Source: Kocuria carniphila (GTDB taxonomy: Bacteria; Actinomycetota; Actinomycetes; Actinomycetales; Micrococcaceae). Taken from it: a stretch of 64,000 bases of DNA. Both the position numbers and the translations under genes were made by a program. This document shows positions 1-8,708 of this stretch, one piece after another. Within the stretch, counting starts at the first letter, position 1. Every line of letters starts with the position of its first letter. Under the pieces are notes generated by a model. It was not told the origin of the DNA, ran no database searches, and saw nothing but the letters and a program-made list of their open reading frames with translations. Location: positions 1-64,000 of the forward strand of contig NZ_NOIT01000020.1 in assembly GCF_004136555.1 (NCBI RefSeq). Reading direction: 5' to 3'.

Positions 1-82
1 CACCCCAGGGAACTACGCGGACATTCTTACGTGAGGCACCCGCTCCCGTTCCCGGACCTTTTAGCTGAGTCTCGTCGGCTCC

Positions 83-110
83 TTGTCTGTCCGAACAGAA
101 CCATTAGACT
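83..110 (+). promoter_or_regulatory. Probable promoter of the aldehyde dehydrogenase operon
   Basis: TTGTCT (83-88) and TAGACT (105-110) are separated by 16 bp and lie about 40 bp upstream of the ATG at 150. This fits a housekeeping actinobacterial promoter. An adjacent short inverted repeat (CTGT/ACAG around 86-97) could be an operator. The call rests only on hexamer match and spacing. Confidence 0.45.
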
Positions 111-149
111 GTGAGCTACATCACCACAATGACCTAGGAGATTCACACC

Positions 150-1673
150 ATGACGGTCTACCAACAACCCGGTAAAGACGGCGCCAAGGTCACGTTCAAG
201 CCCCGCTACGAGCACTTCATCGGCGGCGATTGGGTCGCGCCCGTGAAGGGTCAGTATTTCGAAGACATCACGCCCATCACGGGTCAGCCGTTCACCGAGG
301 TGGGTCGCGGCACGGCCGAAGACATCGAGGCCGCGCTGGACGCCGCCTGGGCCGCAGCGCCGTCGTGGAATGCCACGTCACCGGCCGAACGTGCGCTCAT
401 GCTGAACAAAATCGCGGACCGCATGGAGGAGAACCTCGAAGCCATTGCCGTCGCGGAGACGTGGGACAACGGCAAGCCGGTGCGCGAGAGCCTCAACGCG
501 GACATTCCGCTCGCGATCGACCACTTCCGCTATTTCGCGGGCGCTATCCGCGCGCAAGAGGGACACCTCTCCCAGCTGGACGTGGACACGGTGGCGTACC
601 ACTACCACGAGCCTCTGGGCGTGGTCGGTCAGATCATTCCCTGGAACTTCCCGATCCTGATGGCCGTGTGGAAGCTCGCCCCGGCACTCGCGGCCGGCAA
701 CTGCGTGGTGCTCAAGCCCGCCGAGCAGACCCCGGCGTCCATCCTGGTGCTCATGGACCTCATCAAGGATCTGATCCCGGACGGTGTGGTCAACATCGTC
801 AACGGCTTTGGCGTGGAGTGCGGTAAGCCTCTGGCCTCCAATAAGCGCATCCGCAAGATCGCATTCACCGGTGAAACCACCACGGGCCGCCTGATCATGC
901 AGTACGCGTCCGAGAACATCATTCCGGTGACCCTGGAGTTGGGCGGCAAGTCCCCCAACATCTTCTTCGAGGACGTTGCCGCTGCGAAGGACGGGTTCTA
1001 CGACAAGGCCCTGGAGGGCTTTGCGTTCTTCGCGCTCAATCAGGGTGAGGTCTGCACGTGCCCGTCCCGTGCGCTGATCCAGGAGTCGATCTACGGCCAG
1101 TTCCTGGCGGACGGCATCGACCGCGTGTCCAGGATCAAGGCGGGCAATCCGCTGGACACGGACACCATGATCGGCGCGCAGGCTTCGACCGACCAGCTGG
1201 AGAAGATCCTCTCCTACCTGGACATCGGCAAGAAGGAGGGCGCCAAGGTGCTGATCGGCGGCGAGCGTGCCGAGCTCGACGGCGATCTGGGCGGCGGTTT
1301 CTACGTCCAGCCCACCGTGTTCGAGGGCACCAACGACATGCGCATCTTCCAGGAGGAAATCTTCGGACCGGTGCTGTCGGTGGCCAAGTTCAGCGACTAC
1401 GACCAGGCGATCAGCGTTGCCAATGACACGCTGTACGGACTGGGCGCCGGCGTGTGGGCGCGTAGCGGCAACATCGCCTACCGCGCGGGCCGTGCCATTC
1501 AGGCGGGTCGCGTGTGGGTGAACCAGTACCACAGCTATCCGGCACACTCTGCGTTCGGTGGTTACAAGTCCTCGGGCATCGGCCGCGAGAACCACCTGAT
1601 GATGTTGGACCACTACCAGCAGACCAAGAACCTGCTCGTGTCCTACACCGAGACCCCGCAGGGCTTCTTCTAA
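150..1673 (+). CDS. NAD-dependent aldehyde dehydrogenase, acetaldehyde (ExaC/AldB) type
   Basis: A 507-residue aldehyde dehydrogenase that oxidises an aldehyde, probably acetaldehyde or another short-chain aldehyde, to the acid with NAD(P)+ in the cytoplasm. The family signature LELGGKSPN is near residue 262. The catalytic cysteine is Cys302, within [11 protein letters not shown]. The cofactor-binding FTGETTTGR block lies upstream of both. Length is normal for the family. The ATG at 150 is preceded by TAGGAGA at good spacing. The next gene, 27 bp downstream, encodes a DUF779 protein; this pair is a recurring neighbourhood of acetaldehyde-type dehydrogenases, which supports the substrate guess. 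The exact substrate is inference. Confidence 0.93.
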   Translation: MTVYQQPGKDGAKVTFKPRYEHFIGGDWVAPVKGQYFEDITPITGQPFTEVGRGTAEDIEAALDAAWAAAPSWNATSPAERALMLNKIADRMEENLEAIAVAETWDNGKPVRESLNADIPLAIDHFRYFAGAIRAQEGHLSQLDVDTVAYHYHEPLGVVGQIIPWNFPILMAVWKLAPALAAGNCVVLKPAEQTPASILVLMDLIKDLIPDGVVNIVNGFGVECGKPLASNKRIRKIAFTGETTTGRLIMQYASENIIPVTLELGGKSPNIFFEDVAAAKDGFYDKALEGFAFFALNQGEVCTCPSRALIQESIYGQFLADGIDRVSRIKAGNPLDTDTMIGAQASTDQLEKILSYLDIGKKEGAKVLIGGERAELDGDLGGGFYVQPTVFEGTNDMRIFQEEIFGPVLSVAKFSDYDQAISVANDTLYGLGAGVWARSGNIAYRAGRAIQAGRVWVNQYHSYPAHSAFGGYKSSGIGRENHLMMLDHYQQTKNLLVSYTETPQGFF

Positions 1674-1700
1674 ACCCTGAGCGAAAGGTAGTGAGGTGCC

Positions 1701-2171
1701 ATGAGCGCACAACCTTTTGAACCGCAAGACCTGGGCGGTCTTGAGTACCACGTGGTGCTCGAGACCGCCCCGGTGGTGCCCGGCGACACCACCTCTCGGG
1801 TGGGCTTCACCGGGCCCGCCGTGGCCTTGCTGCAGGAACTATGGGACCAACACGGACCGCTCATGTTCCACCAATCGGGCGGCTGCTGCGACGGTTCATC
1901 CCCCATGTGCTTTCCCGCCGGAGAATTCCGAACGGGAGCTGCGGATGCGCTGCTGGGGGTTGCCCAGTTGCCGTCTCCGTCCGGTGGGGAGCTGGGCCCT
2001 TTGGAGTTCTGGATCTCGACCGAACAATTCGAGGTGTGGCGTCACACGCGCTTGATCATCGATGCGATTCCGGGTCGGGGCGGGGGGTTTTCCCTGGAAG
2101 CGCCCACGGGCAAAAGGTTTCTCACGCGCAGCGAACTCTGCATCGTGCCGCCGGTCGAGTCAGGCCCGTAA
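1701..2171 (+). CDS. DUF779 family protein, partner of aldehyde dehydrogenase
   Basis: A 156-residue DUF779 protein of unknown biochemical function. Proteins of this family are commonly encoded next to acetaldehyde-type dehydrogenases. The N-terminal half contains FHQSGGCCDGSSPMCFP, a cysteine-rich stretch typical of the family that could bind a metal. No signal peptide or membrane segment is seen. It starts 27 bp after the dehydrogenase stop and carries its own AAAGG-like ribosome site, so the two are probably co-transcribed. A role in dehydrogenase maturation or regulation is inference. Confidence 0.85.
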   Translation: MSAQPFEPQDLGGLEYHVVLETAPVVPGDTTSRVGFTGPAVALLQELWDQHGPLMFHQSGGCCDGSSPMCFPAGEFRTGAADALLGVAQLPSPSGGELGPLEFWISTEQFEVWRHTRLIIDAIPGRGGGFSLEAPTGKRFLTRSELCIVPPVESGP

Positions 2172-2607
2172 GAACGCAACACGCACCCTGTAGGTCAACA
2201 ACCGCGAGGCCACCTTTCACCCGCCGGCCCTGGGTCATCCACGCGCTTCATGAGAAGTTCATGCGGGAGCACGCGGGGATTACTTTGTGTCCCCTGATAC
2301 ATCGCGCCAGCCTTGCACGACTGGCCACGGTATTCTCCGCATGCTCCCACATCCCCCGTGAACCGGCGGTGTAGGCCTTGTTTCGCCTCCCCGGGAATGA
2401 AACATCAACCACCGCCGGGTGACCCCGAGGGAGGACGCCAAGTGCGCACTCAATCCGTCATCGCTGGGGTTACTCAAAAGTAACCTATTAGCCGTGACGT
2501 GTCAATGATGTCAACAGAAAATAGTTGACAAGGATTTCCGGACGGATCTGGGCGGTGGCTGCGCTCCCGCATGCGTCACCGCCTTTGGGTCTTCGTCGTT
2601 CGACTCG
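2172..2607. other. Intergenic region holding an operator-like palindrome
   Basis: About 440 bp without a convincing gene; short open frames here lack ribosome sites and coding bias. The recognisable elements are the palindrome at 2468-2485 and a TATTAG -10-like box at 2486-2491. The rest appears featureless. Confidence 0.6.
2468..2485. promoter_or_regulatory. Palindromic operator candidate GGTTACT-N4-AGTAACC
   Basis: A perfect 7-bp inverted repeat with a 4-bp centre. It abuts a -10-like hexamer TATTAG (2486-2491), so a bound repressor would cover the promoter. The size and symmetry suit a dimeric TetR- or GntR-like regulator. The regulator is not encoded nearby and the target transcript (maf/accBC or a short leader) is uncertain. 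Confidence 0.5.
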
Positions 2608-2613
2608 TATATT
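2608..2613 (+). promoter_or_regulatory. -10 box of maf, leaderless configuration
   Basis: TATATT lies 7 nt before the ATG at 2621, and TTGGGT (2585-2590) sits 17 bp upstream of it. No ribosome site precedes the ATG, so the mRNA probably starts at the initiation codon. Confidence 0.6.
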
Positions 2614-2620
2614 GAAACCC

Positions 2621-3259
2621 ATGCGTCCTGTTCTCATTCTGGCCTCGCAGTCTCCTGCGCGCGCATCCCTGCTGACGCGCGCACACCTTCCGTACGAGAC
2701 CGTGGTCTCGCACGTGGACGAGGACGCCGCACTCGCCGAGCACGGGCCATTGAGCCCCTCGGACACGGCACTGCTGCTGGCGCGAGCCAAGGCGGAAGCC
2801 GTGGCGAGTCTGGAGATTGCCGAGGGCCGTGTGGTTCTGGGGTGCGACTCGGTCTTCGAACTCGACGGCGAGAGCTACGGCAAGCCCTACACTGCGGATG
2901 TGGCGGTGGAGCGCATCACCGCCATGAGCGGACGGAAAGGCACCCTGCACACCGGCCATTGGCTCGTGGATCGCCGCAACGGTGAAAGCCACGGAGAGGG
3001 TGCCATCAGCTCTGCGGACGTCTACTTCTCGGAAATGTCCCGCGAAGAAATCACGAACTACGTGGCCACCGGGGAACCCCTGCAGGTCGCCGGCTCGTTC
3101 ACGCTGGACGGCCGCGGCTCTGTGTTCATCGAGCGGGTGGACGGGGACCCTAATGCGGTGATTGGTTTAAGCATCTCCACGCTGCGTGACCTCTTGGCCG
3201 CCCGCCACGTCAGCCCGAGTCACTGGTGGCGGCCAACACCACAGCCCACCACGTCATGA
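2621..3259 (+). CDS. maf: Maf/YhdE-family nucleoside triphosphate pyrophosphatase
   Basis: A 212-residue Maf-family house-cleaning pyrophosphatase that hydrolyses non-canonical or excess NTPs to NMP and pyrophosphate. The hallmark motif ILASQSPARASLL is at the N-terminus, GCDSVF near residue 80 supplies the catalytic aspartate, and GKP follows. An upstream ATG at 2525 would add 32 residues before the universal SQSP motif; I reject it because a leaderless promoter points to 2621. The gene precedes the acyl-CoA carboxylase alpha-subunit gene, a familiar actinobacterial pairing. Confidence 0.9.
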   Translation: MRPVLILASQSPARASLLTRAHLPYETVVSHVDEDAALAEHGPLSPSDTALLLARAKAEAVASLEIAEGRVVLGCDSVFELDGESYGKPYTADVAVERITAMSGRKGTLHTGHWLVDRRNGESHGEGAISSADVYFSEMSREEITNYVATGEPLQVAGSFTLDGRGSVFIERVDGDPNAVIGLSISTLRDLLAARHVSPSHWWRPTPQPTTS

Positions 3260-3261
3260 TT

Positions 3262-3276
3262 TGTAGAAGATCTACA
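3262..3276. promoter_or_regulatory. Inverted repeat TGTAGA-aga-TCTACA between maf and accBC
   Basis: A short perfect inverted repeat just after the maf stop. It is too weak for a terminator and has no T-run. It may be an operator for the carboxylase gene. Function is inferred from position only. Confidence 0.3.
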
Positions 3277-3309
3277 GTTCAGCCCGCATCCGAGCGTTCG
3301 CTTAGGTGA

Positions 3310-3340
3310 TCTCCAGTACGGGGCACTAATCTTCTGGAGA
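3310..3340 (+). promoter_or_regulatory. Probable accBC promoter with flanking inverted repeat
   Basis: TAATCT (3327-3332) is a good -10 box about 30 bp before the start codon. It is enclosed by a 7-bp inverted repeat TCTCCAG (3310-3316) / CTGGAGA (3334-3340), which may be an operator or a 5' hairpin. Confidence 0.4.
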
Positions 3341-3362
3341 GTATCGACAAGGAGCTATTCAC

Positions 3363-5180
3363 GTGACAACCACCTCCACGGAGCAGCAGGCCTCCACCGA
3401 CATGCGCCCCATCACCAAGGTCTTGGTGGCCAACCGCGGTGAAATCGCGGTGCGCGTCATCCGCGCCGCACGCGACGAAGGCATCACCTCCGTGGCGGTT
3501 TACGCGGACACCGACCGGGACGCGATGCACGTTCGCATGGCGGACGAGGCCTACGCACTGGGCGGCACCACCGCCGCGGATTCCTACCTGGTGATCGACA
3601 AGATTCTCGACGCCGCCGCTCGCGCCGGTGCTGACGCGGTTCACCCCGGTTACGGCTTCCTTTCCGAGAACGCGGACTTCGCGATGGCCGTGATCAACGC
3701 CGGGATGACGTGGATCGGCCCTCCCCCGGCGGCGATTTCCAAGCTGGGTGACAAGGTGGCCGCCCGCCACATCGCCGAGAAGGTCAACGCTCCCCAGGTT
3801 CCGGGTACCGCCGATCCGGTGTCCTCCGCGGACGAGGTGCTGGCCTTCGCCGATGAGCACGGCCTGCCGATCGCTATCAAGGCTGCCTTCGGTGGCGGTG
3901 GCCGCGGTATCAAGGTGGTCCGCGAACGCGATGCCATCCCCGAACTCTTCGACTCCGCCGTGCGTGAGGCCACCGCGGCCTTCGGCCGCGGCGAGTGCTT
4001 CGTCGAGCGCTTCCTGGACGCCCCGCGCCACGTGGAAACCCAGTGCCTCGCTGACGGCCACGGCAATGTAGTGGTCGTCTCGACTCGCGACTGCTCACTG
4101 CAGCGCCGCAACCAGAAGCTGGTGGAAGAAGCGCCTGCGCCGTTCCTCTCGGAGGAACAGAACGCACGTCTGTACGAGGCTTCCAAAGCCATCCTCAAGG
4201 AAGCCCAGTACCAGGGCGCCGGAACCTGCGAGTTCCTGGTCGGCCAGGACGGCACCATTTCCTTCCTCGAGGTCAACACGCGCTTGCAGGTCGAGCACCC
4301 GGTCTCCGAAGAGGTCACCGGTCTGGATCTGGTCCGCGAGCAGTTCCGCATCGCCCGCGGTGAAGAGCTCGGCTATGACGACCCGCAGGTGCGAGGCCAC
4401 AGCTTCGAGTTCCGCATCAACGGCGAGGATGCCGGCCGCAACTTCATGCCCGCGCCGGGAACTCTGGCCAAGTTCACCCTGCCCACCGGCCCCGGCGTAC
4501 GCGTGGACACCGGCGTTGAGGCCGGCGAGACCATCGGCGGCAGCTTCGACTCGATGCTCGCCAAGCTGATCGTCACCGGCGCCACCCGCGAGCAGGCACT
4601 GCAGCGCTCGCGCCGCGCCCTGGACGAGCTGTTGATCGAGGGCATGCCCACGGTGGTCCCGTTCCACCGCGCGGTGGTTTCCGACGCCGCCTTCGCACCC
4701 GAGAGCGGCGCCCCCTTCTCGGTGCACACCCGCTGGATCGAGACGGAATTCAACAACGAGATCGAGCCCTTCGAAGCACCGTTCGAACCCTCCTCCGAGG
4801 AACCCGAGCGTCAGTCCGTGGTGGTCGAGGTGGGCGGCAAGCGCCTGGAAGTCACCCTGCCTCAGTTGCCCGGCACAGCACGCGTCGGTGGCAATGGCGG
4901 TCCCCCGCCCAAGCGCAAGGCCCGCGCCAACCGCGGCGGCTCCGCAGCGGCTCGCGGTGCCTCGGGAGATTCACTGACCTCGCCCATGCAGGGCACCATC
5001 GTGAAGATCGCTGTGGACAACGGTGACACGGTCTCCGAGGGTGACTTGATCGTGGTGCTCGAGGCCATGAAGATGGAACAGCCCCTGACCGCGCACAAGT
5101 CCGGCGTGATCAAGGACTTGACGGTTTCCCAGGGCGATACGGTTTCGGCCGGCACGGTTCTGGCGAACATCGCCGACTGA
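3363..5180 (+). CDS. Acyl-CoA carboxylase alpha subunit (biotin carboxylase fused to biotin carrier protein)
   Basis: A 605-residue biotin-dependent carboxylase alpha chain. The N-terminal biotin carboxylase domain starts with [13 protein letters not shown]. The ATP-grasp core carries [14 protein letters not shown] and [19 protein letters not shown] low-complexity linker leads to a C-terminal BCCP domain with EAMKM, whose Lys570 is the biotinylation site. It carboxylates biotin with ATP and bicarbonate, and a separate AccD-type beta subunit, not in this window, would transfer the carboxyl group to acetyl- or propionyl-CoA for fatty acid synthesis. The GTG start at 3363 is preceded by AAGGAG. 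Length matches actinobacterial AccA3/AccBC proteins. Confidence 0.95.
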   Translation: MTTTSTEQQASTDMRPITKVLVANRGEIAVRVIRAARDEGITSVAVYADTDRDAMHVRMADEAYALGGTTAADSYLVIDKILDAAARAGADAVHPGYGFLSENADFAMAVINAGMTWIGPPPAAISKLGDKVAARHIAEKVNAPQVPGTADPVSSADEVLAFADEHGLPIAIKAAFGGGGRGIKVVRERDAIPELFDSAVREATAAFGRGECFVERFLDAPRHVETQCLADGHGNVVVVSTRDCSLQRRNQKLVEEAPAPFLSEEQNARLYEASKAILKEAQYQGAGTCEFLVGQDGTISFLEVNTRLQVEHPVSEEVTGLDLVREQFRIARGEELGYDDPQVRGHSFEFRINGEDAGRNFMPAPGTLAKFTLPTGPGVRVDTGVEAGETIGGSFDSMLAKLIVTGATREQALQRSRRALDELLIEGMPTVVPFHRAVVSDAAFAPESGAPFSVHTRWIETEFNNEIEPFEAPFEPSSEEPERQSVVVEVGGKRLEVTLPQLPGTARVGGNGGPPPKRKARANRGGSAAARGASGDSLTSPMQGTIVKIAVDNGDTVSEGDLIVVLEAMKMEQPLTAHKSGVIKDLTVSQGDTVSAGTVLANIAD

Positions 5181-5202
5181 CGCTTCAGCTGATCAGCACC
5201 AG

Positions 5203-5250
5203 TCAGTGAGAACGGCGGCTCCCTTTACAGGGGGCCGCCGTTCTGACTGA
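5203..5250 (+). terminator. Terminator after the carboxylase gene
   Basis: The 11-bp stem AGAACGGCGGC (5209-5219) / GCCGCCGTTCT (5234-5244) extends by five more pairs after one mismatch. It is GC-rich with no T-run, as usual for high-GC actinobacteria. Confidence 0.75.
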
Positions 5251-5393
5251 GAGGAACCTCCCTGCGTGAGTGGCGACGAAGCCAGCCAGCCAGTGTCAAT
5301 GCCAATCTCATATTTTGGACACTCGAATTCACAGTGTGGAACAACGGGTCTAGCGTGTACATATTCAAACCCCTTCCCATCTGAGGATTCACC

Positions 5394-6812
5394 ATGTCTA
5401 CAACCGTGACTGAACCGGGTTCCCACGGGCCCGAATCGGATAAGTCACTCGCGGAGCGCGTTCCACGTTCGCGCGTGATCGTCGCGTCCCTGGCCGGCAC
5501 CACCATCGAGTTCTACGACTTCTACGTCTACGCGACCGCCGCCGTGGCCGTGTTTCCCGCCCTGTTCTTCACCGGTGAGGACGAGACCACCAAGCTTCTG
5601 GCGTCCATGGCCACGTTCGCTGCCGCGTTCTTCGGCCGTCCCATCGGTTCCGTGATCTTCGGTCACTACGGCGACCGGATCGGCCGTAAGGCCACCCTGA
5701 TCGGCGCGTTGCTGACCATGGGTATCGCGACGTTCTTAATTGGTCTGCTGCCCACCTACTACTCCATTGGTATCTGGGCTCCCCTGATCCTGACCATCCT
5801 GCGCTTCTGCCAGGGCCTGGGTCTGGGCGGCGAATGGTCCGGCGCATCCCTGCTGGCCACCGAGTACGCGGAAGAGGGCAAGCGCGCCCGCGCGGCCATG
5901 TGGCCCCAGCTGGGTGCACCGTTCGGTTTCATCCTGGCCAACGGTTTCTTCCTGATCCTGACCATCGTGATGCAGTTCGGAACCGCCGAGCATCACGCCG
6001 TGGGCGACCACCCGTTCCTCGTGTGGGGCTGGCGTATTCCGTTCATCGCTTCCGTGGTGATGGTGCTGCTGGGTCTGTGGGTCCGCATCAAGCTCGAGGA
6101 GACCCCGGTCTTCAAGAAGGCCGAACAGCAGGGTGAGAAGGTCAAGGCACCCGTGACCGAGGTGTTCAAGACCTCGTGGGTCCAGATCATCCAGGGCACC
6201 TTCATCATGCTGGCCACCTATGTGCTGTTCTACCTGATGACCGCGTGGGTGCTGTCCTTCGGCATCGGCTCCCCGGACGCCGGCGGCTTGGGTATCGAGT
6301 ACCGCGACTTCCTGATCATCCAGCTGTTGGCGGTGCTGTTGTTCGCCATCACCGTACCGATCTCCGGTTGGCTCGCGGACAAGTACGGCCGCCGTTCCTC
6401 GCAGCTCGTCATCACCTCCGCGATCGTGGTGTTCGGTCTGTGCTTCGGCCTGATCATGGACCCCTCGCTCGTGGGCACCGGTGAGAACGTCTCGATGGGC
6501 CGCGTGCTGTTCTTCCTCGCGGTCGGCATGACACTGATGGGCCTGACCTTCGGCTCGATGTCCGCCATCCTGCCCGAGCTGTTCCCCACCAACGTGCGCT
6601 ACACCGGCTCCGGTATCGCGTACAACGTGGCTTCCATCCTGGGCGCAGCCATCACCCCGTACATCGCGGTGATCCTGAACGCGAACTTCGGCGTGGGCTC
6701 GGTGGGCATGTACTTGTCCTTCGCCGCGGTCGTCACCCTGATCGCCCTCTGGTTCTCCCCTGAGACCAAGAACGTGGACATGTACACCGTGGGTCGCAAG
6801 GTCGTGAAGTAA
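5394..6812 (+). CDS. MFS transporter, metabolite:H+ symporter (MHS) family
   Basis: A 472-residue inner-membrane transporter with about 12 hydrophobic segments. The first helix, EFYDFYVYATAAVAVFPALFF, is characteristic of the metabolite:H+ symporter family (ShiA, YhjE, ProP relatives). The cytoplasmic loop HYGDRIGRKATL is the conserved GDRxGRK motif. Substrates of the family are organic acids, shikimate, proline or betaine; the specific substrate cannot be read from sequence. The ATG at 5394 has a GAGGA ribosome site. It is a single-gene unit between two hairpin terminators. Confidence 0.88.
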   Translation: MSTTVTEPGSHGPESDKSLAERVPRSRVIVASLAGTTIEFYDFYVYATAAVAVFPALFFTGEDETTKLLASMATFAAAFFGRPIGSVIFGHYGDRIGRKATLIGALLTMGIATFLIGLLPTYYSIGIWAPLILTILRFCQGLGLGGEWSGASLLATEYAEEGKRARAAMWPQLGAPFGFILANGFFLILTIVMQFGTAEHHAVGDHPFLVWGWRIPFIASVVMVLLGLWVRIKLEETPVFKKAEQQGEKVKAPVTEVFKTSWVQIIQGTFIMLATYVLFYLMTAWVLSFGIGSPDAGGLGIEYRDFLIIQLLAVLLFAITVPISGWLADKYGRRSSQLVITSAIVVFGLCFGLIMDPSLVGTGENVSMGRVLFFLAVGMTLMGLTFGSMSAILPELFPTNVRYTGSGIAYNVASILGAAITPYIAVILNANFGVGSVGMYLSFAAVVTLIALWFSPETKNVDMYTVGRKVVK

Positions 6813-6841
6813 CGCACCTTCCGCTCCATCGTCCATGACGT

Positions 6842-6893
6842 ACGACGCCGCCCCGGTGACCTTTCGTGTGAAAGGTCGCCGGGGCGGCGTCGT
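6842..6893. terminator. Bidirectional terminator between the MFS gene and the quinone reductase
   Basis: A 24-bp stem (one T-G mismatch) with a 4-nt loop GTGT lies between the stops of two convergent genes and can serve both strands. Most of the 93-bp gap is this hairpin. Confidence 0.85.
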
Positions 6894-6904
6894 CAGTTTG
6901 TGAA

Positions 6905-8323
6905 TCAGTGGTGCACGTGCAACCGGCGAGCGGCCTCCGAAATGGAGCCGGACAGCGACGGGTACACGGCAAAGGTATCCGCGAGATCGTCCACACTAAG
7001 GTTGTGCGTGACGGCCAGGGCGATCGGGTAGATCAGCTCGGACGCTCGCGGACCCACGACTACGCCACCCATCACGGTGCCGGTGCCGCGGCGGGCGAAA
7101 ATCTTCACGAAACCGTCGTCCACGGCCATCATCTTGGCGCGCGGGTTGGTGCTCAGCTGAAGCGCGGCGTATTCGATCACGGACGGATCGGACTTGGCGT
7201 CCTTCTGACCCACGCCCACGGATGCAATCTCCGGGGAGGTGAAAATGTTGGATGCAACCTGGTCGGTGCGTAGCGGACGAACGGCGTCCCCCAGCTGGTG
7301 GGCCACGGCAATGCGGCCCTGCATCGCGGCCACGGATGCCAGCGGCAGCACACCGGTGCAGTCGCCAGCGGCATAAATACCGGGCACGGTGGTCCGGGAG
7401 ACCGCGTCCACCACGATGTGACCGGATTTGTTCGTGACCACGCCAACCTCTTCGAGGCCAAGATCTGTGGTGTGCGGGATGGAGCCCACGGCCAGCAGGC
7501 AGTGGGAACCCTGGACCTTGCGGCCGTCGGCGAGGGTGACCAGAACGCCGTCGCCGGTGTTTTCCACGGAATCCGCGCGCGAGCGGGACAGCACGGTCAA
7601 ACCGCGGCGCTCGAACACGTTCTCCAGAACCGCCGCCGCGTCCGAGTCCTCACCCGGCAGGACCTGGTCGCGGGAGGAAATCAGGGTGACGTCCGAGCCC
7701 AGCCCGTTGTAGGCGGACGCGAACTCCGCGCCGGTGACACCGGAACCCACCACAATGAGCTTCTCCGGGATCTCCCGCATCTGGTAGACCTGTTTCCAAT
7801 TGAAGATCCGCTCACCATCAGGCTTGGCGGTGTCCAACTCGCGAGGGTAAGCACCCACGGCCAGCAGCACGAACTGGGCTTCCAGGTCGTATTCGAGCCC
7901 TTCATCGGTCTCCACGTGCACGGTGTTCGAGCTGGTCAACCGACCGTGGCCCTTGACCAGGTGCACACCCTGGCGTTCCAGGCCGCGCTTGATGTCACGG
8001 GACTGCGTCGCCGCCAGGCGCAACAGGCGGGTATTGACCTTTTCCAGATCCACCGACAGTTGATTGATCTCATCACCGTCCCCAGAGCCACCCACGATGT
8101 GGACGCCCAGATCCTTGGCCTCCGCAAAGCGATTCATGGTGTCCGCGGAAGCAATCAGGGTTTTGGACGGGACCACGTCGGTCAGCACCGCTGAGCCACC
8201 CATGCCCTGTTGTTCGATCACGGTGACCTCTGCACCCAGGGACGAAGCAACCAGGGCCGCTTCATAACCGCCGGGGCCGCCACCAATGACTACGAGTTTC
8301 GGATTCGCAAATTCAGTCTGCAC
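6905..8323 (-). CDS. lpdA: LpdA-type NAD(P)H:quinone reductase (pyridine nucleotide-disulfide oxidoreductase family)
   Basis: A 472-residue flavoprotein of the lipoamide dehydrogenase fold. It has an N-terminal FAD site VVIGGGPGGYEAA, a central NAD(P) domain and a C-terminal dimerisation domain. The redox-active CxxxxC pair of true lipoamide dehydrogenases is missing: the equivalent segment reads GMGGSAVLTDVVPSKT. This is the signature of the actinobacterial LpdA (Rv3303c-like) quinone reductases, so the protein should pass electrons from NAD(P)H to quinones rather than to lipoamide. A longer frame opens at ATG 8338, but GGGGGA lies 7 nt before the GTG at 8323, which I prefer. Confidence 0.88.
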   Translation of the reverse strand: MQTEFANPKLVVIGGGPGGYEAALVASSLGAEVTVIEQQGMGGSAVLTDVVPSKTLIASADTMNRFAEAKDLGVHIVGGSGDGDEINQLSVDLEKVNTRLLRLAATQSRDIKRGLERQGVHLVKGHGRLTSSNTVHVETDEGLEYDLEAQFVLLAVGAYPRELDTAKPDGERIFNWKQVYQMREIPEKLIVVGSGVTGAEFASAYNGLGSDVTLISSRDQVLPGEDSDAAAVLENVFERRGLTVLSRSRADSVENTGDGVLVTLADGRKVQGSHCLLAVGSIPHTTDLGLEEVGVVTNKSGHIVVDAVSRTTVPGIYAAGDCTGVLPLASVAAMQGRIAVAHQLGDAVRPLRTDQVASNIFTSPEIASVGVGQKDAKSDPSVIEYAALQLSTNPRAKMMAVDDGFVKIFARRGTGTVMGGVVVGPRASELIYPIALAVTHNLSVDDLADTFAVYPSLSGSISEAARRLHVHH

Positions 8324-8485
8324 ACTCACGTCCCCCATTGTTGCAGTAATTGAACGGGGAGTAACCGTGACCGGGACCTCGGTTCCGTGAAGGTTCGGTG
8401 CGGTGTCGTTTCAAGCACGTCACCGTGGCTACCCGTGCCTGCCCACGCGCTGCCGCTCCCCCGTACCGCGCGACTCTTGCACCGC

Positions 8486-8636
8486 GCGACCCTGTACCCC
8501 GGGTTCTCGCGCCACACGACCCTGTACCCCGGGTTCTCGCGCCACGCGACCCCGTACCCCGCGGTTCTTGCGCCACGCGACCCCGTACCCCGGGTTCTCG
8601 CGCCGCACGACCCTGTACCCCGCGGGCTCCCTACAC
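8486..8636. repeat. 30-bp tandem repeat, five copies
   Basis: Five head-to-tail copies at 8486, 8516, 8546 (31 bp), 8577 and 8607. Each copy carries CGACCCTGTACCCC or CGACCCCGTACCCC, followed by GGGTTCTCGCGCC or variants. Copies 1, 2 and 4 are near identical; copy 5 is degenerate, and a decayed copy may precede the array. It is non-coding as far as can be seen. Confidence 0.9.
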
Positions 8637-8708
8637 CCGTGCACTCCGCACCTTTCCAGCTCCTTACACCCACGCACCCCTTGGACCCCGCGGCTCTCCG
8701 CCACCCGA

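Noticed and set aside
378-1751. 457-codon open frame opposite the aldehyde dehydrogenase gene
   Set aside because: Codon-complement shadow with no recognisable domain; the dehydrogenase with Cys302 is unambiguous.
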